Below, in pieces: positions 15,543 to 24,810 of a stretch of 64,000 bases of DNA. Source of the DNA: Roseateles_C aquae (GTDB lineage: Bacteria; Pseudomonadota; Gammaproteobacteria; Burkholderiales; Burkholderiaceae_C); the NCBI RefSeq assembly GCF_032337115.1, contig NZ_JAVXZY010000012.1, forward strand, positions 1 through 64,000. Reading direction: 5' to 3'. Positions within the stretch are counted from its first letter, which is position 1. Each line of letters starts with the position of its first letter. A program made the translations under genes and the position numbers. The notes under the pieces are model-generated. The model made no database searches and had not been told where the DNA came from. It saw only the letters and a program-made list of their open reading frames with translations.

Positions 15543-16279
15543 CGTGGTTCCCGGTTTGAGCGGTAGCGCAGGTACTGCTCAAGCAGCGCTTCCATGGTGG
15601 TGTGGCGTTCGTCCACATGAAGCGCGCCGGTCGGCGCGAAATTGCTGACGCGCAGCAGCCAGTCGCCGGGCTCGCTGCCAACGTCGATCACATTGATGCA
15701 GGCCGGCGATTGCACGATGGAGCCGAACATCAGCCGCTGGCCACCGCTGAGCGCATGCGAGATCAGCGCGGTATTGACGACCCCATGCAGCACCAGCAGC
15801 GCGCAGTCCCAGCCGGGGTCTGAACGCAAGCGGCCAATGGCCGGCAGCACACGGTCGAGCAGCTCGCCGATGCTCTCGCCGTGCAGAAAGCGTTGCCCCT
15901 CGTGCAGCTGGCCGCTGTGCAGGCCGGTGAAGGCCTCGTGCAGATCGGCCTCGCTGATCTCGCCCAGCCGGCCGCCGCGAATTTCCTGGAACTCGGGCCA
16001 GACCTCGGGCTGCAACTGGCTCTGGCCACTGTGCTCCAGCACCAGGGCGGCGGTCTGCACGGTGCGCGGCAGGCCACTGACGATGACGCGGTCAAAACGC
16101 ACGCCCTCGGCCGCGAAATGCCGGCCCGCGGCCACCGCCTGGGCGCGGCCCTGCTCGTTCAGCGAAACCTGCTCGGGCAGGACAGGCTTGCCAGCGCCAT
16201 CGAAATAGCTGACCGCACCATGGCGCATCAGATAGATGCGGCGGCGCTGTAGGCTTGGGGGGGTGAACGCGTCGGTCAT
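15539..16279 (-). CDS. Histidine phosphatase superfamily (phosphoglycerate mutase-like) protein
   Basis: The protein has 246 residues from MTDAFTPP. The catalytic motif is YLMRHG with histidine near residue 20, a second arginine in SGLPRTVQTA and a second histidine in LVLHGVVNTALI, as in the branch-2 histidine phosphatases. In this operon with an acyl-CoA dehydrogenase the substrate is unknown. The frame continues upstream 19 residues without family content. The stop overlaps the next start by ATGA. Confidence 0.8.
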   Translation of the reverse strand: MTDAFTPPSLQRRRIYLMRHGAVSYFDGAGKPVLPEQVSLNEQGRAQAVAAGRHFAAEGVRFDRVIVSGLPRTVQTAALVLEHSGQSQLQPEVWPEFQEIRGGRLGEISEADLHEAFTGLHSGQLHEGQRFLHGESIGELLDRVLPAIGRLRSDPGWDCALLVLHGVVNTALISHALSGGQRLMFGSIVQSPACINVIDVGSEPGDWLLRVSNFAPTGALHVDERHTTMEALLEQYLRYRSNREPR

Positions 16280-16351
16280 GATGGGCTTGGCCTTGGCGGC
16301 GAGTGTGGCGCAGGCGCACAGGCTTGGCTGTCGCACAGGCGGCAGTCAACA

Positions 16352-18397
16352 ATGCGGGCCCTGCTCGCTGCCTTGCCTCCCGTCCTGCCGATGTCTCAAG
16401 TTCCTGCCGCTGCCCCGCCCGACGAAGCCCGCGAACACGGGCTGCGTTGGGACATCCAGGCGCTGCGCGGCCTGGCCGTGCTCTGGGTGCTGCTGCACCA
16501 CGCACAGCTGCCGGGCGTGCCCGCCGGCTATCTGGGCGTGGACATCTTCTTTGTCATCTCCGGCTTTCTGATCACCGGCCTGATTCAGCGCGCCCAGGAC
16601 GCCGGCCGATTCAGCTGGCGCGAGTTCTATTGGCGCCGCGCCCGGCGCCTGTTGCCGGCCGCCTACCTGACGCTGGCGGTCTGTGCGCTGCTGGCCCCCT
16701 GGCTGCTGAACGCGCTGGAGCTGCAGGACTACCGCCAGCAGCAGCTGGGTGCCCTGCTGTTCGGCAGCAATCTGGTGCTGTGGCTGCAGAGCGGCTATTT
16801 CGAGGGCGCGGCCGAGCTGAAGCCGCTGCTGCATTTCTGGTCGCTGTCGGTCGAGGAGCAGTACTACCTGCTGCTGCCAGCCCTGCTGCTGTGGCTGGGT
16901 AGGGGGCGGCGTCTGCTCGGCATCACCTTGCTGGGACTGCTGAGCCTGCTCGGCTGTCTGTGGCTGGCACGCCTGCAGCCGAGCGCGGCCTTCTACCTCC
17001 TGCCTACACGGGCCTGGGAGCTGGCGCTCGGGTCGCTGGGAGCCTTGTTGATGGCAGGGCGTCGGCCAAGCCCCGCCTGGCTGGCAGTCTGGCGCTGGCC
17101 GGCCATGGCGGTGCTGCTGCTGGCGCCACTGTGGCCGGCGCCGGGGCAAGTGGGGCCGCACCCGGGCCTGCTGGCCCTGCTTGTGGATCTGGCCACGCTG
17201 GCGCTGCTGTGCGCCGCGGCGCCGTCGGAACAGGGCCGCGCGGCGCGCTTGCTGCGCCCCTTGCGCTGGCTGGGCGATTGCAGCTATTCCCTGTACCTGT
17301 TGCACTGGCCGCTGCTGGCGGCGCTGAACAATGCCTGGGTCGGGCCCACCAGCGCCGAGGCGATGCTGCCCTGGCGCCTGGCCGCGCTGCTGCTGTGCCT
17401 GCCGCTGGCCTGGGCGATGTGGCGCTGGGTTGAGCTGCCACCGCGTCGTTGGGCGCTGCCGCTACAAGCACGTGCTTGGCTGGCCATCGCGGCAGCCAGC
17501 GCTGTGTTGGCGCTATTGCCCTGGTGGTCGCAGCTGCAGCCTGCGCTGCCGCAGGCAGGGCAGGACTACGCGACGCTGCGCCGCCCCAATCACGGCCTGG
17601 CCGCCGCCTGCGATCATGAGCAGCCCTTCAGCGGTACAGCGCCCTGCCGCACGGCGGTCAAGGCCGGCTGGATGGTCTGGGGCGATTCCTATGCAATGGC
17701 GCTGGTGCCAGGTCTTGCCCCGCTGGCGCCGGGCCTGCTGCAGGCGACCAAATCCTCCTGCGGGCCGCTGCTCGGACTGGTGCCGTTCAAGGCCAGTGTG
17801 GCGCGTGGCGAGACCTTTGCACGGCCCTGGAGTCAGCAATGCCAGGCCTTCAATGCCTCGGTGCTGGCCTATCTGGCCGGTGACGCTGATGTCGACGTGG
17901 TCGTCCTGTCCAGCCTGCTGGAGCAGTATGTTGACGGCACGCGCTACCAGGCACTGCAGGGTGAGCAGCTGCAGGCGGCCAGTGTCGATGCGGCCTTGCT
18001 GGCCTTGCGGCACACCGTTCAAGCGCTGCGCCGACTGGGCAAGCGGGTGATTCTCATTGCGCCGCCGCCCTCGGCCGGCTTTGACAGCTCGGCCTGCCTG
18101 GAGCGGCAAGCGCTGCGCCGCTGGACCCTGGGCACTGCGGCCGACTGTTCGCTGGACCGCCAGGCGGCCTCGCACTACCGGGCTGCGGTGCAGGCCTTTC
18201 TTGACCGGGCCGAGCGCGAGGCCGATGTGCCCGTGCTGCGCTTCGAGCCGGCCTTGTGCGATGAACAACGCTGCCGCACGGCTGCCGCCGACGGTCTGCC
18301 CTATTACCGCGATCTGGGCCATCTCAGCATTGAAGGGGCGCAGCGCCTGCTGCCCGCGCTGGGTTGGGGCGCGGCGATCGCGCAGCAGTCCCGTTGA
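16352..18397 (+). CDS. OafA/YrhL-type acyltransferase with SGNH domain
   Basis: The protein has 681 residues. An acyltransferase-3 membrane domain (about ten helices, residues 35-395) starts with the typical DIQALRGLAVLWVLLHH and GYLGVDIFFVISGFLIT. A periplasmic SGNH-hydrolase-like domain follows (about 430-675) with the nucleophile in WGDSYAM and the Asp-His pair in YRDLGHLS. The pair of domains O-acetylates a surface polysaccharide, lipopolysaccharide or peptidoglycan. The start could also be the ATG at 16391. One near copy of the repeated motif (CCAGGTCTTGCCCC, 17708-17721) lies in the SGNH part. Confidence 0.88.
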   Translation: MRALLAALPPVLPMSQVPAAAPPDEAREHGLRWDIQALRGLAVLWVLLHHAQLPGVPAGYLGVDIFFVISGFLITGLIQRAQDAGRFSWREFYWRRARRLLPAAYLTLAVCALLAPWLLNALELQDYRQQQLGALLFGSNLVLWLQSGYFEGAAELKPLLHFWSLSVEEQYYLLLPALLLWLGRGRRLLGITLLGLLSLLGCLWLARLQPSAAFYLLPTRAWELALGSLGALLMAGRRPSPAWLAVWRWPAMAVLLLAPLWPAPGQVGPHPGLLALLVDLATLALLCAAAPSEQGRAARLLRPLRWLGDCSYSLYLLHWPLLAALNNAWVGPTSAEAMLPWRLAALLLCLPLAWAMWRWVELPPRRWALPLQARAWLAIAAASAVLALLPWWSQLQPALPQAGQDYATLRRPNHGLAAACDHEQPFSGTAPCRTAVKAGWMVWGDSYAMALVPGLAPLAPGLLQATKSSCGPLLGLVPFKASVARGETFARPWSQQCQAFNASVLAYLAGDADVDVVVLSSLLEQYVDGTRYQALQGEQLQAASVDAALLALRHTVQALRRLGKRVILIAPPPSAGFDSSACLERQALRRWTLGTAADCSLDRQAASHYRAAVQAFLDRAEREADVPVLRFEPALCDEQRCRTAAADGLPYYRDLGHLSIEGAQRLLPALGWGAAIAQQSR

Positions 18398-18401
18398 AGG
18401 C

Positions 18402-20408
18402 TCAGGTGCGCAACAGCTTTTCTTCCGCCAAGGCCAGCGCCTCCGGCACGCCGGCCAACACCAGGGTGTCGCCGCCGGCCAGCAGCAACTCGTCGCTGGC
18501 GCTGACCACCGCGCCGTTGCTGCGCCTGACCGAAACCACGCTGACGCCGGTGGCGTGCAGCGCCAAGAGGCCCAGCGGCTGCTGGACATAGCTGCTGGCC
18601 TGGGGCAGCGTCACCGAGCGCAAGCGGGCCTGGTCGCGCTCCTCGACAGTGTCGTCATCGGCGCCATGGAAGTAGCCGCGCAAGAGGCCATAGCGGGCGT
18701 CGCGGGCATCGCGGGTCAGCCGGATCACGCGGCGCATCGGCACGCCGACAAGGGCCAGCGCATGGCTGGCCAGCATCAGCGAGCCCTCCAGCGCCTCGGG
18801 CACCACCTCGGTGGCGCCGGCCGCGCGCAGCTTTTCCAGATCGCTGTCGTCCAGCGTGCGCACGATCACCGGCACATGGGCGGCGTGTGAGCGCACCAGG
18901 CGCAGGATCTTCAGCGCCGAGGCGGTGTCGTGATAGCTGATCACCACCGCGCTGGCTCGCGCCAGGCCGGCGGCCATCAGGCTTTGCAGCCGGGCGGCAT
19001 CGCCGAAGACCACGCTCTGGCCGGCCGCCGCGGCCTGGCGCACCCGGTCGGGGTCCAGGTCCAGTGCCATATAGGGGATGTGCTCGCCCTGCAGCAGCGT
19101 GGCCAGGTTCTGGCCGCTGCGGCCGTAGCCGCAGATGATCACATGGGCATCGGCCTTGATCGCCTTCTTGGCAATCGTCGTCAGCGCCACCGATTGCAGC
19201 AGCCAGTCGCTGGCGGAGAGCTTCATCACGATGCGGTCGCTGTACATCACGATCAGCGGCGTCAGCAGCATCGAGATCACCATGCTGGCCAGCACCGGGC
19301 TGACCCAGGCCGGCGCCAGCAGCTTGTGCTGGGCGCCCAGCGTCAGCAGCACAAAGCCGAATTCGCCGGCCTGCGCCAGATAGAGGCCGGTGCGCAGCGA
19401 CACGCCGCTGGGTGCCTTGAACAGCCGCGCCAGGCTGGCGATCAGCACGAACTTGAACAGCAAGGGCAGCACGGTGAACAGAATCACCAGCGGCCATTGG
19501 CTGATCACCGGCCGCCAGTCCAGCTTCATGCCGATGGTGATGAAGAACAGGCCCAGCAGCACGTCGTGAAAGGGCCGGATATCGGTTTCCACCTGGTGCT
19601 TGTATTCGGTCTCGGCGATCAGCATGCCGGCGACGAAAGCGCCCAGCGCCAGCGACAGCCCGGCATGCTCGGTCAGCCAGGCCAGGCCCAGCGTGACCAG
19701 CAGCAGATTGAGCATGAAAAGCTCTTCGCTCTTGCGCCGCGCCACGAGTGTGAGCCACCAGCGCATCGCCGTCTGGCCGCCAACGAGCAGGATGCTCAGC
19801 AGCACCGCCGCCTTGACGCCGGCCCAGGCCAAGGACTGCATCATCGTGCCGCCATCGCTGTTCAGCGCCGGGATCAGCACCAAGAGCGGCACCACGGCCA
19901 GATCCTGGAACAGGAGCACGCTGATGACGCGCCGGCCATGTTCGCTCTCCAGCTCCAGCCGCTCGGCCATCAGCTTGACGACGATGGCGGTCGAACTCAT
20001 CGCCATCGCCGCGCCGAGCACCAGGGCGCCCTGCCAGGACAGCGTCCAGGGCCAGCCCATCATGGCAAAGCCCCATTGCAGCAGCGCCTGGCCGAGCAAT
20101 GTGCCGATGATGCTGATCAGCACCTGCAACAGCCCCAGGCCGAACACCAGCGTGCGCATGCTGCGCAGCTTGGGCAGATTGAACTCCAGGCCGATGACGA
20201 ACATCAGGAAGACGACGCCAAACTCGGCCAGATAGCGGATGCCCTCGGAATCGCCGGACAGCGCCATCGCGTTCGGGCCGATCAGCACGCCCACCGCCAG
20301 ATAGCCCAGCATCGGCGGCAGCTTCAGCGAGCGGCAGACCACGACACCGAGCACAGCGGCCACCAGATACAACAGGGCAAGGTCCAGCGAGCTCATCATG
20401 GCCGCCAT
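18402..20408 (-). CDS. KefB-type monovalent cation:proton antiporter
   Basis: The protein has about 668 residues. An N-terminal Na+/H+-exchanger domain of about 12 helices (residues 1-390) contains LGYLAVGVLIGP and FGVVFLMFVIGLEF. A TrkA-N nucleotide-binding domain has VIICGYGRSGQNLA (about 410-530), and a TrkA-C domain lies near 580-665 (VTLPQASSYVQQPLGLL). It probably exports K+ (or Na+) in exchange for protons. I use the first of three clustered ATGs at 20408, since the upstream frame is not family-like. It is divergent from glutamate dehydrogenase. Confidence 0.87.
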   Translation of the reverse strand: MAAMMSSLDLALLYLVAAVLGVVVCRSLKLPPMLGYLAVGVLIGPNAMALSGDSEGIRYLAEFGVVFLMFVIGLEFNLPKLRSMRTLVFGLGLLQVLISIIGTLLGQALLQWGFAMMGWPWTLSWQGALVLGAAMAMSSTAIVVKLMAERLELESEHGRRVISVLLFQDLAVVPLLVLIPALNSDGGTMMQSLAWAGVKAAVLLSILLVGGQTAMRWWLTLVARRKSEELFMLNLLLVTLGLAWLTEHAGLSLALGAFVAGMLIAETEYKHQVETDIRPFHDVLLGLFFITIGMKLDWRPVISQWPLVILFTVLPLLFKFVLIASLARLFKAPSGVSLRTGLYLAQAGEFGFVLLTLGAQHKLLAPAWVSPVLASMVISMLLTPLIVMYSDRIVMKLSASDWLLQSVALTTIAKKAIKADAHVIICGYGRSGQNLATLLQGEHIPYMALDLDPDRVRQAAAAGQSVVFGDAARLQSLMAAGLARASAVVISYHDTASALKILRLVRSHAAHVPVIVRTLDDSDLEKLRAAGATEVVPEALEGSLMLASHALALVGVPMRRVIRLTRDARDARYGLLRGYFHGADDDTVEERDQARLRSVTLPQASSYVQQPLGLLALHATGVSVVSVRRSNGAVVSASDELLLAGGDTLVLAGVPEALALAEEKLLRT

Positions 20409-20646
20409 GGTAATGCGAGGCCCTGGCTCGACAGCTGATGCCGGGCCGCTTTGCTCATGGCTGCAACAGCGCCAGAGGCGGTGCCTTGATGCCTCCGGAG
20501 TGCTGGCGAAACTGTGCATTTCGGCGCAAACTCGGCACCTTATGCGCAAGCTGCATAGGCGAATGTGCACTTGGCTTTGGAAATGCTGGCGTCCCCAATC
20601 TGGTTCGCGATACCGTTCGCGTCACCAAAAAATTACGGAGCAGTAC

Positions 20647-21918
20647 ATGCCCAATCTGTCTTTTGTCTCGCCGACGCGCAACAGTCCCTGGGGTACCTAT
20701 CTGTCCCAGATCGACGCCGTTGAACCCTATCTGGGTCATCTGGCACGCTGGGTCGAGACGCTGCGCCGCCCCAAGCGCGCGCTGATCGTCGACATCCCCA
20801 TCGAACTCGACAACGGCACCATCGCCCACTATGAAGGCTATCGCGTCCAGCACAGCCTGACGCGCGGCCCGGGCAAGGGTGGCGTGCGCTACCACCCCGA
20901 TGTGACGCTGGAAGAAGTGATGGCGCTGTCGGCCTGGATGACGATCAAGAACGCCGCGGTCAACCTGCCTTACGGCGGCGCCAAGGGCGGGATTCGTCTG
21001 GATCCCAAGACCTTGTCGATGAAGGAACTGGAAAAAGTTACACGCAGGTACACCAGCGAGATCGGCATCATCATCGGCCCGCAGCAGGACATTCCGGCGC
21101 CTGACGTCAACACCAACGGCCAGATCATGGCCTGGATGATGGACACCTACTCGATGAACACCGGCGCCACCGCGACCGGCGTCGTCACCGGCAAGCCGAT
21201 CCCGCTGGGCGGCTCGCTGGGCCGCGTGGCTGCCACCGGCCGCGGCGTGTTCGTGATCGGCCGTGAAGCGATGCGCCGCCTGAACATCGCGATGGAAGGT
21301 GCGCGCGTGGCGGTGCAGGGCTTCGGCAACGTCGGCTCGATCGCCGCCAAGCTGTTCGCCGCCAATGGCGCCAAGATCGTCGCCGTGCAGGACCACACCG
21401 GCACCATCCTGAATGAAAAGGGTGTCGATATGCAGGACCTGCTCGACCACGTGGCCAAGACCGGCGGCGTGGGCGGCTTCAAGGGTGCCGATCGCATCGA
21501 CAACGAGAACTTCTGGGACGTCAAGACCGATGTGCTGATCCCCGCGGCCCTGGAAGGCCAGATCAGCGCCGAGCGTGCCCAGCGCATCTCGACCCGCCTG
21601 GTGCTGGAAGGCGCCAATGGCCCGACCACGCCCGATGGCGACCAGGTGCTGGCCGACCGCGGCATCATCGTCGTGCCCGACGTCATCGCCAACTCCGGTG
21701 GCGTGACCGTGTCCTACTTCGAATGGGTGCAGGACTTCTCGTCCTTCTTCTGGACCGAAGACGAGATCAACGTCCGCCTGGACAAGATCATCACCGGCGC
21801 CTTCAAGGGCATCTGGGAGACCTCGGAACAGCACCGCATCTCGCTGCGCACGGCGGCCTTCGTCGTTGCCTGCACCCGCGTGCTTCAGGCCCGCGAAGAA
21901 CGCGGTCTCTACCCCTGA
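20647..21918 (+). CDS. gdhA: Glutamate dehydrogenase
   Basis: The protein has 423 residues. The catalytic domain has the glutamate-binding lysines in GPGKGGVRYHPDV and LPYGGAKGGIRLDP, and the nucleotide-binding domain has VQGFGNVGS. It interconverts glutamate with 2-oxoglutarate and ammonia. The ATG at 20647 has GGAG 7 bases upstream; the longer open frame reading back to 20398 is not protein-like. A strong terminator follows, so it is a single-gene transcript. Cofactor preference cannot be read reliably. Confidence 0.93.
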   Translation: MPNLSFVSPTRNSPWGTYLSQIDAVEPYLGHLARWVETLRRPKRALIVDIPIELDNGTIAHYEGYRVQHSLTRGPGKGGVRYHPDVTLEEVMALSAWMTIKNAAVNLPYGGAKGGIRLDPKTLSMKELEKVTRRYTSEIGIIIGPQQDIPAPDVNTNGQIMAWMMDTYSMNTGATATGVVTGKPIPLGGSLGRVAATGRGVFVIGREAMRRLNIAMEGARVAVQGFGNVGSIAAKLFAANGAKIVAVQDHTGTILNEKGVDMQDLLDHVAKTGGVGGFKGADRIDNENFWDVKTDVLIPAALEGQISAERAQRISTRLVLEGANGPTTPDGDQVLADRGIIVVPDVIANSGGVTVSYFEWVQDFSSFFWTEDEINVRLDKIITGAFKGIWETSEQHRISLRTAAFVVACTRVLQAREERGLYP

Positions 21919-21972
21919 GGCGAAGTGACGCACAGACCGGCCGCGGCCGGTCATGCACGCACAATTCGCAAG

Positions 21973-21998
21973 ACGGCCCTCCTCGGAGGGCCGTTTTT
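21973..21998 (+). terminator. Rho-independent terminator of gdhA
   Basis: ACGGCCCTCC at 21973-21982 pairs perfectly with GGAGGGCCGT at 21985-21994 and is followed by a run of five T. It touches the stop codon of the converging flavoprotein gene. Confidence 0.9.
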
Positions 21999-23389
21999 CA
22001 TGGCGCTGTGCAGGCCTGGGCCAGGCGCTCGGCAAAGACGCGCAACTCGGGCACGGCGGTCGCTTCCCAGTGCTGCGCCTTCAGCAACGGGCCCAGGTAG
22101 AACAGCCCGGCTTGAGGCCGCCCTTGCGCATCGAGCAGGCGCAATCCGGCGTCGGTGTGCAGGCCCAGGCCCAGCGGGCAAGGCTGCAGCCGGCCTTGCT
22201 GCTGCAGCGCCGCCAGCAGCGGCGAGCGTTCGGCGGCAAAGCCGCTGGCGCTGCCGGCCGTCGGCCCCGAGCAGTTGAGGATGCGCGCGGCCTCGAAGCT
22301 TCGCGCCTCGCCACCGCCACGGGGCCGCCAGCTCAGCCGCGCACGGCCGCCGTCCAGCAGCTCGACCAACTGCAAGCGCCCGGCCACGGCACACAACTGG
22401 CCGCTGGCCCGCGCTGCCTCGAGCACGGCGATGGCGGACGGCGCGGCGCGGTGGCGGTGCACATCCCACAAGGCCTGCAGATGGCGCAGAAAGCGGGCCC
22501 GGTCGCTCAGATCGAGCCGGCTCCAGCAGCTGGCGGTGTGGGCGCGAAAGGCGCCCAGCACATCGCGCCAGTCGCGGCCCAGTGCCGCGGCGCGGCGCAG
22601 CTCGGCGCGGAACAGCCGGGTCATCTGGCGCAGCGTTTGGGCCTCGCGGGTCAGCGCGTGGTCGAGCTGCCAGTTCGGCGGCGGCAGTTCGTTGGCGCGG
22701 TGGCCCAGCGGCTGCAGGCCGCGGCGCGACAAGGCCAGCAGCGGGCCACGATGGCCGCGGCGGCGCAGCGACAAGAGCATGTCCAGCATCGTCAGGCCGC
22801 TGCCGATCAGCGCCACCGGCGCTTCGGCGTCGAGTTCGTCCAGCGCGCTGGCTTGCCAGGGGTCGTTGATGTAAAGCCCGGCCGGCAATTGCTGCAATGC
22901 CGGCAGCGCGGCACGCGGCGCGAAATGGCCCAGCGCCAGCACCACCGCGTCCACGTCCAGCGTTGCGCTGCTGCCGTCAGCGCAGGTGTAGCGCAGCCGC
23001 TCGGCGCCGCTGGACTGTGTCTCCAGCTCCTGGACCGCCGCCACGACGCTGTGCACGGTGACACCCGGATGCTCGGCCTGCGCCGCCTGCAAGCTGGCCT
23101 GCAGGTAGACGCCGTAGAGCCGCCGCGACACGAATTCATGGCCGTCACCGGCCAGGCTCTGCGTCTGCAGCCAGCGCTGGAAATGGCCGGGATCCTGCGG
23201 GTAGAGGCTCATCCGTGCCGCCGGCACATTGAGCTGGTGCTCATCGGACTGGGTGCCATAGGCCAGGCCGCGGGCCATGCTGCCCGAGGCGTTGAACAAG
23301 TACAGCTCGCTGCCGGCGGGCAGGCGCGCCAGCAACTGGCAGGCCGCGGCGACACCACTGAAGCCGGTGCCGATGATGGCGACTTTCAT
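21998..23389 (-). CDS. FAD/NAD(P)-binding protein (YdhS-like)
   Basis: The protein has 463 residues and starts with a dinucleotide-binding motif MKVAIIGTGFSGVAAA. LNVPAARMSLYPQDPGHFQRWL and a second nucleotide-binding strand VALIGSGLTMLDML (about residue 195) match the NAD_binding_9 family of uncharacterised flavoproteins. The substrate is unknown. Its neighbours give no clear lead. Confidence 0.75.
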   Translation of the reverse strand: MKVAIIGTGFSGVAAACQLLARLPAGSELYLFNASGSMARGLAYGTQSDEHQLNVPAARMSLYPQDPGHFQRWLQTQSLAGDGHEFVSRRLYGVYLQASLQAAQAEHPGVTVHSVVAAVQELETQSSGAERLRYTCADGSSATLDVDAVVLALGHFAPRAALPALQQLPAGLYINDPWQASALDELDAEAPVALIGSGLTMLDMLLSLRRRGHRGPLLALSRRGLQPLGHRANELPPPNWQLDHALTREAQTLRQMTRLFRAELRRAAALGRDWRDVLGAFRAHTASCWSRLDLSDRARFLRHLQALWDVHRHRAAPSAIAVLEAARASGQLCAVAGRLQLVELLDGGRARLSWRPRGGGEARSFEAARILNCSGPTAGSASGFAAERSPLLAALQQQGRLQPCPLGLGLHTDAGLRLLDAQGRPQAGLFYLGPLLKAQHWEATAVPELRVFAERLAQACTAP

Positions 23390-23559
23390 TCCTTGCTCAC
23401 TCTCAGGTCTGGAGTCCGATCGGGCGCCAGGCCTTGTGGGCTCGGCGCGCTGGCGGCGATTCTAGGCACCGCCGAAGCCATGGCTTTGGCCTGGCTTAAG
23501 CTTTCGCTCCCTAGACTGCACGTGCCGCCACCCGATCCCGCACCAGCGCGCAGCCCACC

Positions 23560-24399
23560 ATGCCTCGTTTTCCCTTCAAAGTCTGTTTGCCTGGCCTGTT
23601 GGTGGCGACATCGTGTACGGCATTCGCCGAGCTGCCGGCCGAAACGCCAGCCCAGCTGGAGAAGGTCGAAACCACCGGCGAGGCGCGCATCGAGCGTGAG
23701 CAGAAGACCGTTGCGCAGCTGCTCAAGGCGCGCCTGGCCTTTGACAAATACCGAGCACTGGCCCCAGCGGCGCAGTTCTTTGTGCGCCTTTACCCACGGC
23801 GCGACCCGCGCGATCTGGCCGATATCGCGCTGGAGCTGCGCAGCCGCGCCGGCCGCCAGTCGCTGGCTTTGGACGAGCAGCAGCGCTTTGAGATCGACCC
23901 GGCCTGGGCCGGTTTGCCCGATGACGCCATTGTTCGCAGCAAGCTGGCCGAAGGGCGGCTGGCCTGGCACCCGGATGTGCGCACGCCGGGTCTGCCTCCG
24001 AACACGCGGCGGCTTGGCGATCTCCGCCTGGAATGCCATGTCGACATCTATGGCGCCGATACCTTGGTGCGCGGCATCAAGTTGCCGGCCTTCTACGCGG
24101 CGCGGGCCCTGACCGATGTCTGCGCCAGGCTGAAGCTCTACGGACATTTTGCTGATCGACCCGTTTTCGGCATCACCTTGGTCCATGGCAGCCGCCGCAA
24201 GAGCCTGCCCTACGAGAACCTGCATGGCAGCCTGGTAGCGCAGGACAGCCCGATATTCGGCTTGGTCGACTGGGCCTACTGGCTGCGCGACCGCATGTAC
24301 GTCGTGCCGCTGGACGATGCCAGCTGGCCCGACGACACCTTGCTGGAGTTTGAAGACATGGATGAAACCGCCTTGGCTGCCGATGGAGGCGCACGATGA
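23560..24399 (+). CDS. Exported protein of unknown function
   Basis: The protein has 279 residues with a signal peptide (MPRFPFKVCLPGLLVATSCTAFA). I do not recognise the mature part; it is mixed alpha/beta with two conserved-looking stretches, RRLGDLRLECHVDIYG and LPYENLHGSLVAQDSP, and a C-terminal acidic tail (FEDMDETALAADGG). The stop overlaps the next start by ATGA, so the two products are probably made together and may act together in the periplasm or outer membrane. Confidence 0.7.
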   Translation: MPRFPFKVCLPGLLVATSCTAFAELPAETPAQLEKVETTGEARIEREQKTVAQLLKARLAFDKYRALAPAAQFFVRLYPRRDPRDLADIALELRSRAGRQSLALDEQQRFEIDPAWAGLPDDAIVRSKLAEGRLAWHPDVRTPGLPPNTRRLGDLRLECHVDIYGADTLVRGIKLPAFYAARALTDVCARLKLYGHFADRPVFGITLVHGSRRKSLPYENLHGSLVAQDSPIFGLVDWAYWLRDRMYVVPLDDASWPDDTLLEFEDMDETALAADGGAR

Positions 24400-24770
24400 G
24401 CCGCGCCCTGCTTACCGCGCTGGTGGTGGCGCTGGCCGGCTGCACGACGGTGGGCAACGGCCAGATGAAGGCGCTCGACGCGCAGCAGGCCGCGCAATGG
24501 CTGCAGCCGGGGCGCACCAGCCGGGCCGAGGCCGAACAAAAGTTGGGCCGCGGCAGCGTGCTGCGCTTCGAGTCCAGCGGCTGGGAGACCTGGCACTATT
24601 TCTACAAGGATGGCCTGCCCAAGTTCCTGGATTTCGTGCCCGTCGTCGGTCTGGTCACCGAACGGGTGGAGAGCGGCTCCAAGGAGCTGGTGCTGCTGTT
24701 CGACCAGCATGGCGTGCTGCGCAAATACGCGCTGCGCGAGCAGGGCCTGGGGCTGAAACCGCAGTTCTGA
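24396..24770 (+). CDS. BamE/SmpA-like small lipoprotein
   Basis: The product is 124 residues with a lipobox LAGC at residues 13-16. The pattern RTSRAEAEQKLGRGSVLRF followed by WHYFYKDG and a C-terminal strand pair resembles the BamE/OmlA fold of small outer-membrane lipoproteins (start-and-stop helix pair then beta hairpin). The ATG overlaps the stop of the preceding exported protein. It is not the canonical bamE locus, so a specific role is unknown. Confidence 0.65.
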   Translation: MSRALLTALVVALAGCTTVGNGQMKALDAQQAAQWLQPGRTSRAEAEQKLGRGSVLRFESSGWETWHYFYKDGLPKFLDFVPVVGLVTERVESGSKELVLLFDQHGVLRKYALREQGLGLKPQF

Positions 24771-24810
24771 GCTCGCTGCTGGTGAGGGCCTGCTTGCTAC
24801 ACTGCCGGCC

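Noticed and set aside
18930..20438. 502-codon plus-strand frame opposite the KefB-type antiporter
   Set aside because: Composition dominated by His, Gln and Arg, with no membrane segments or motifs; it is the antisense of a well-supported transporter.
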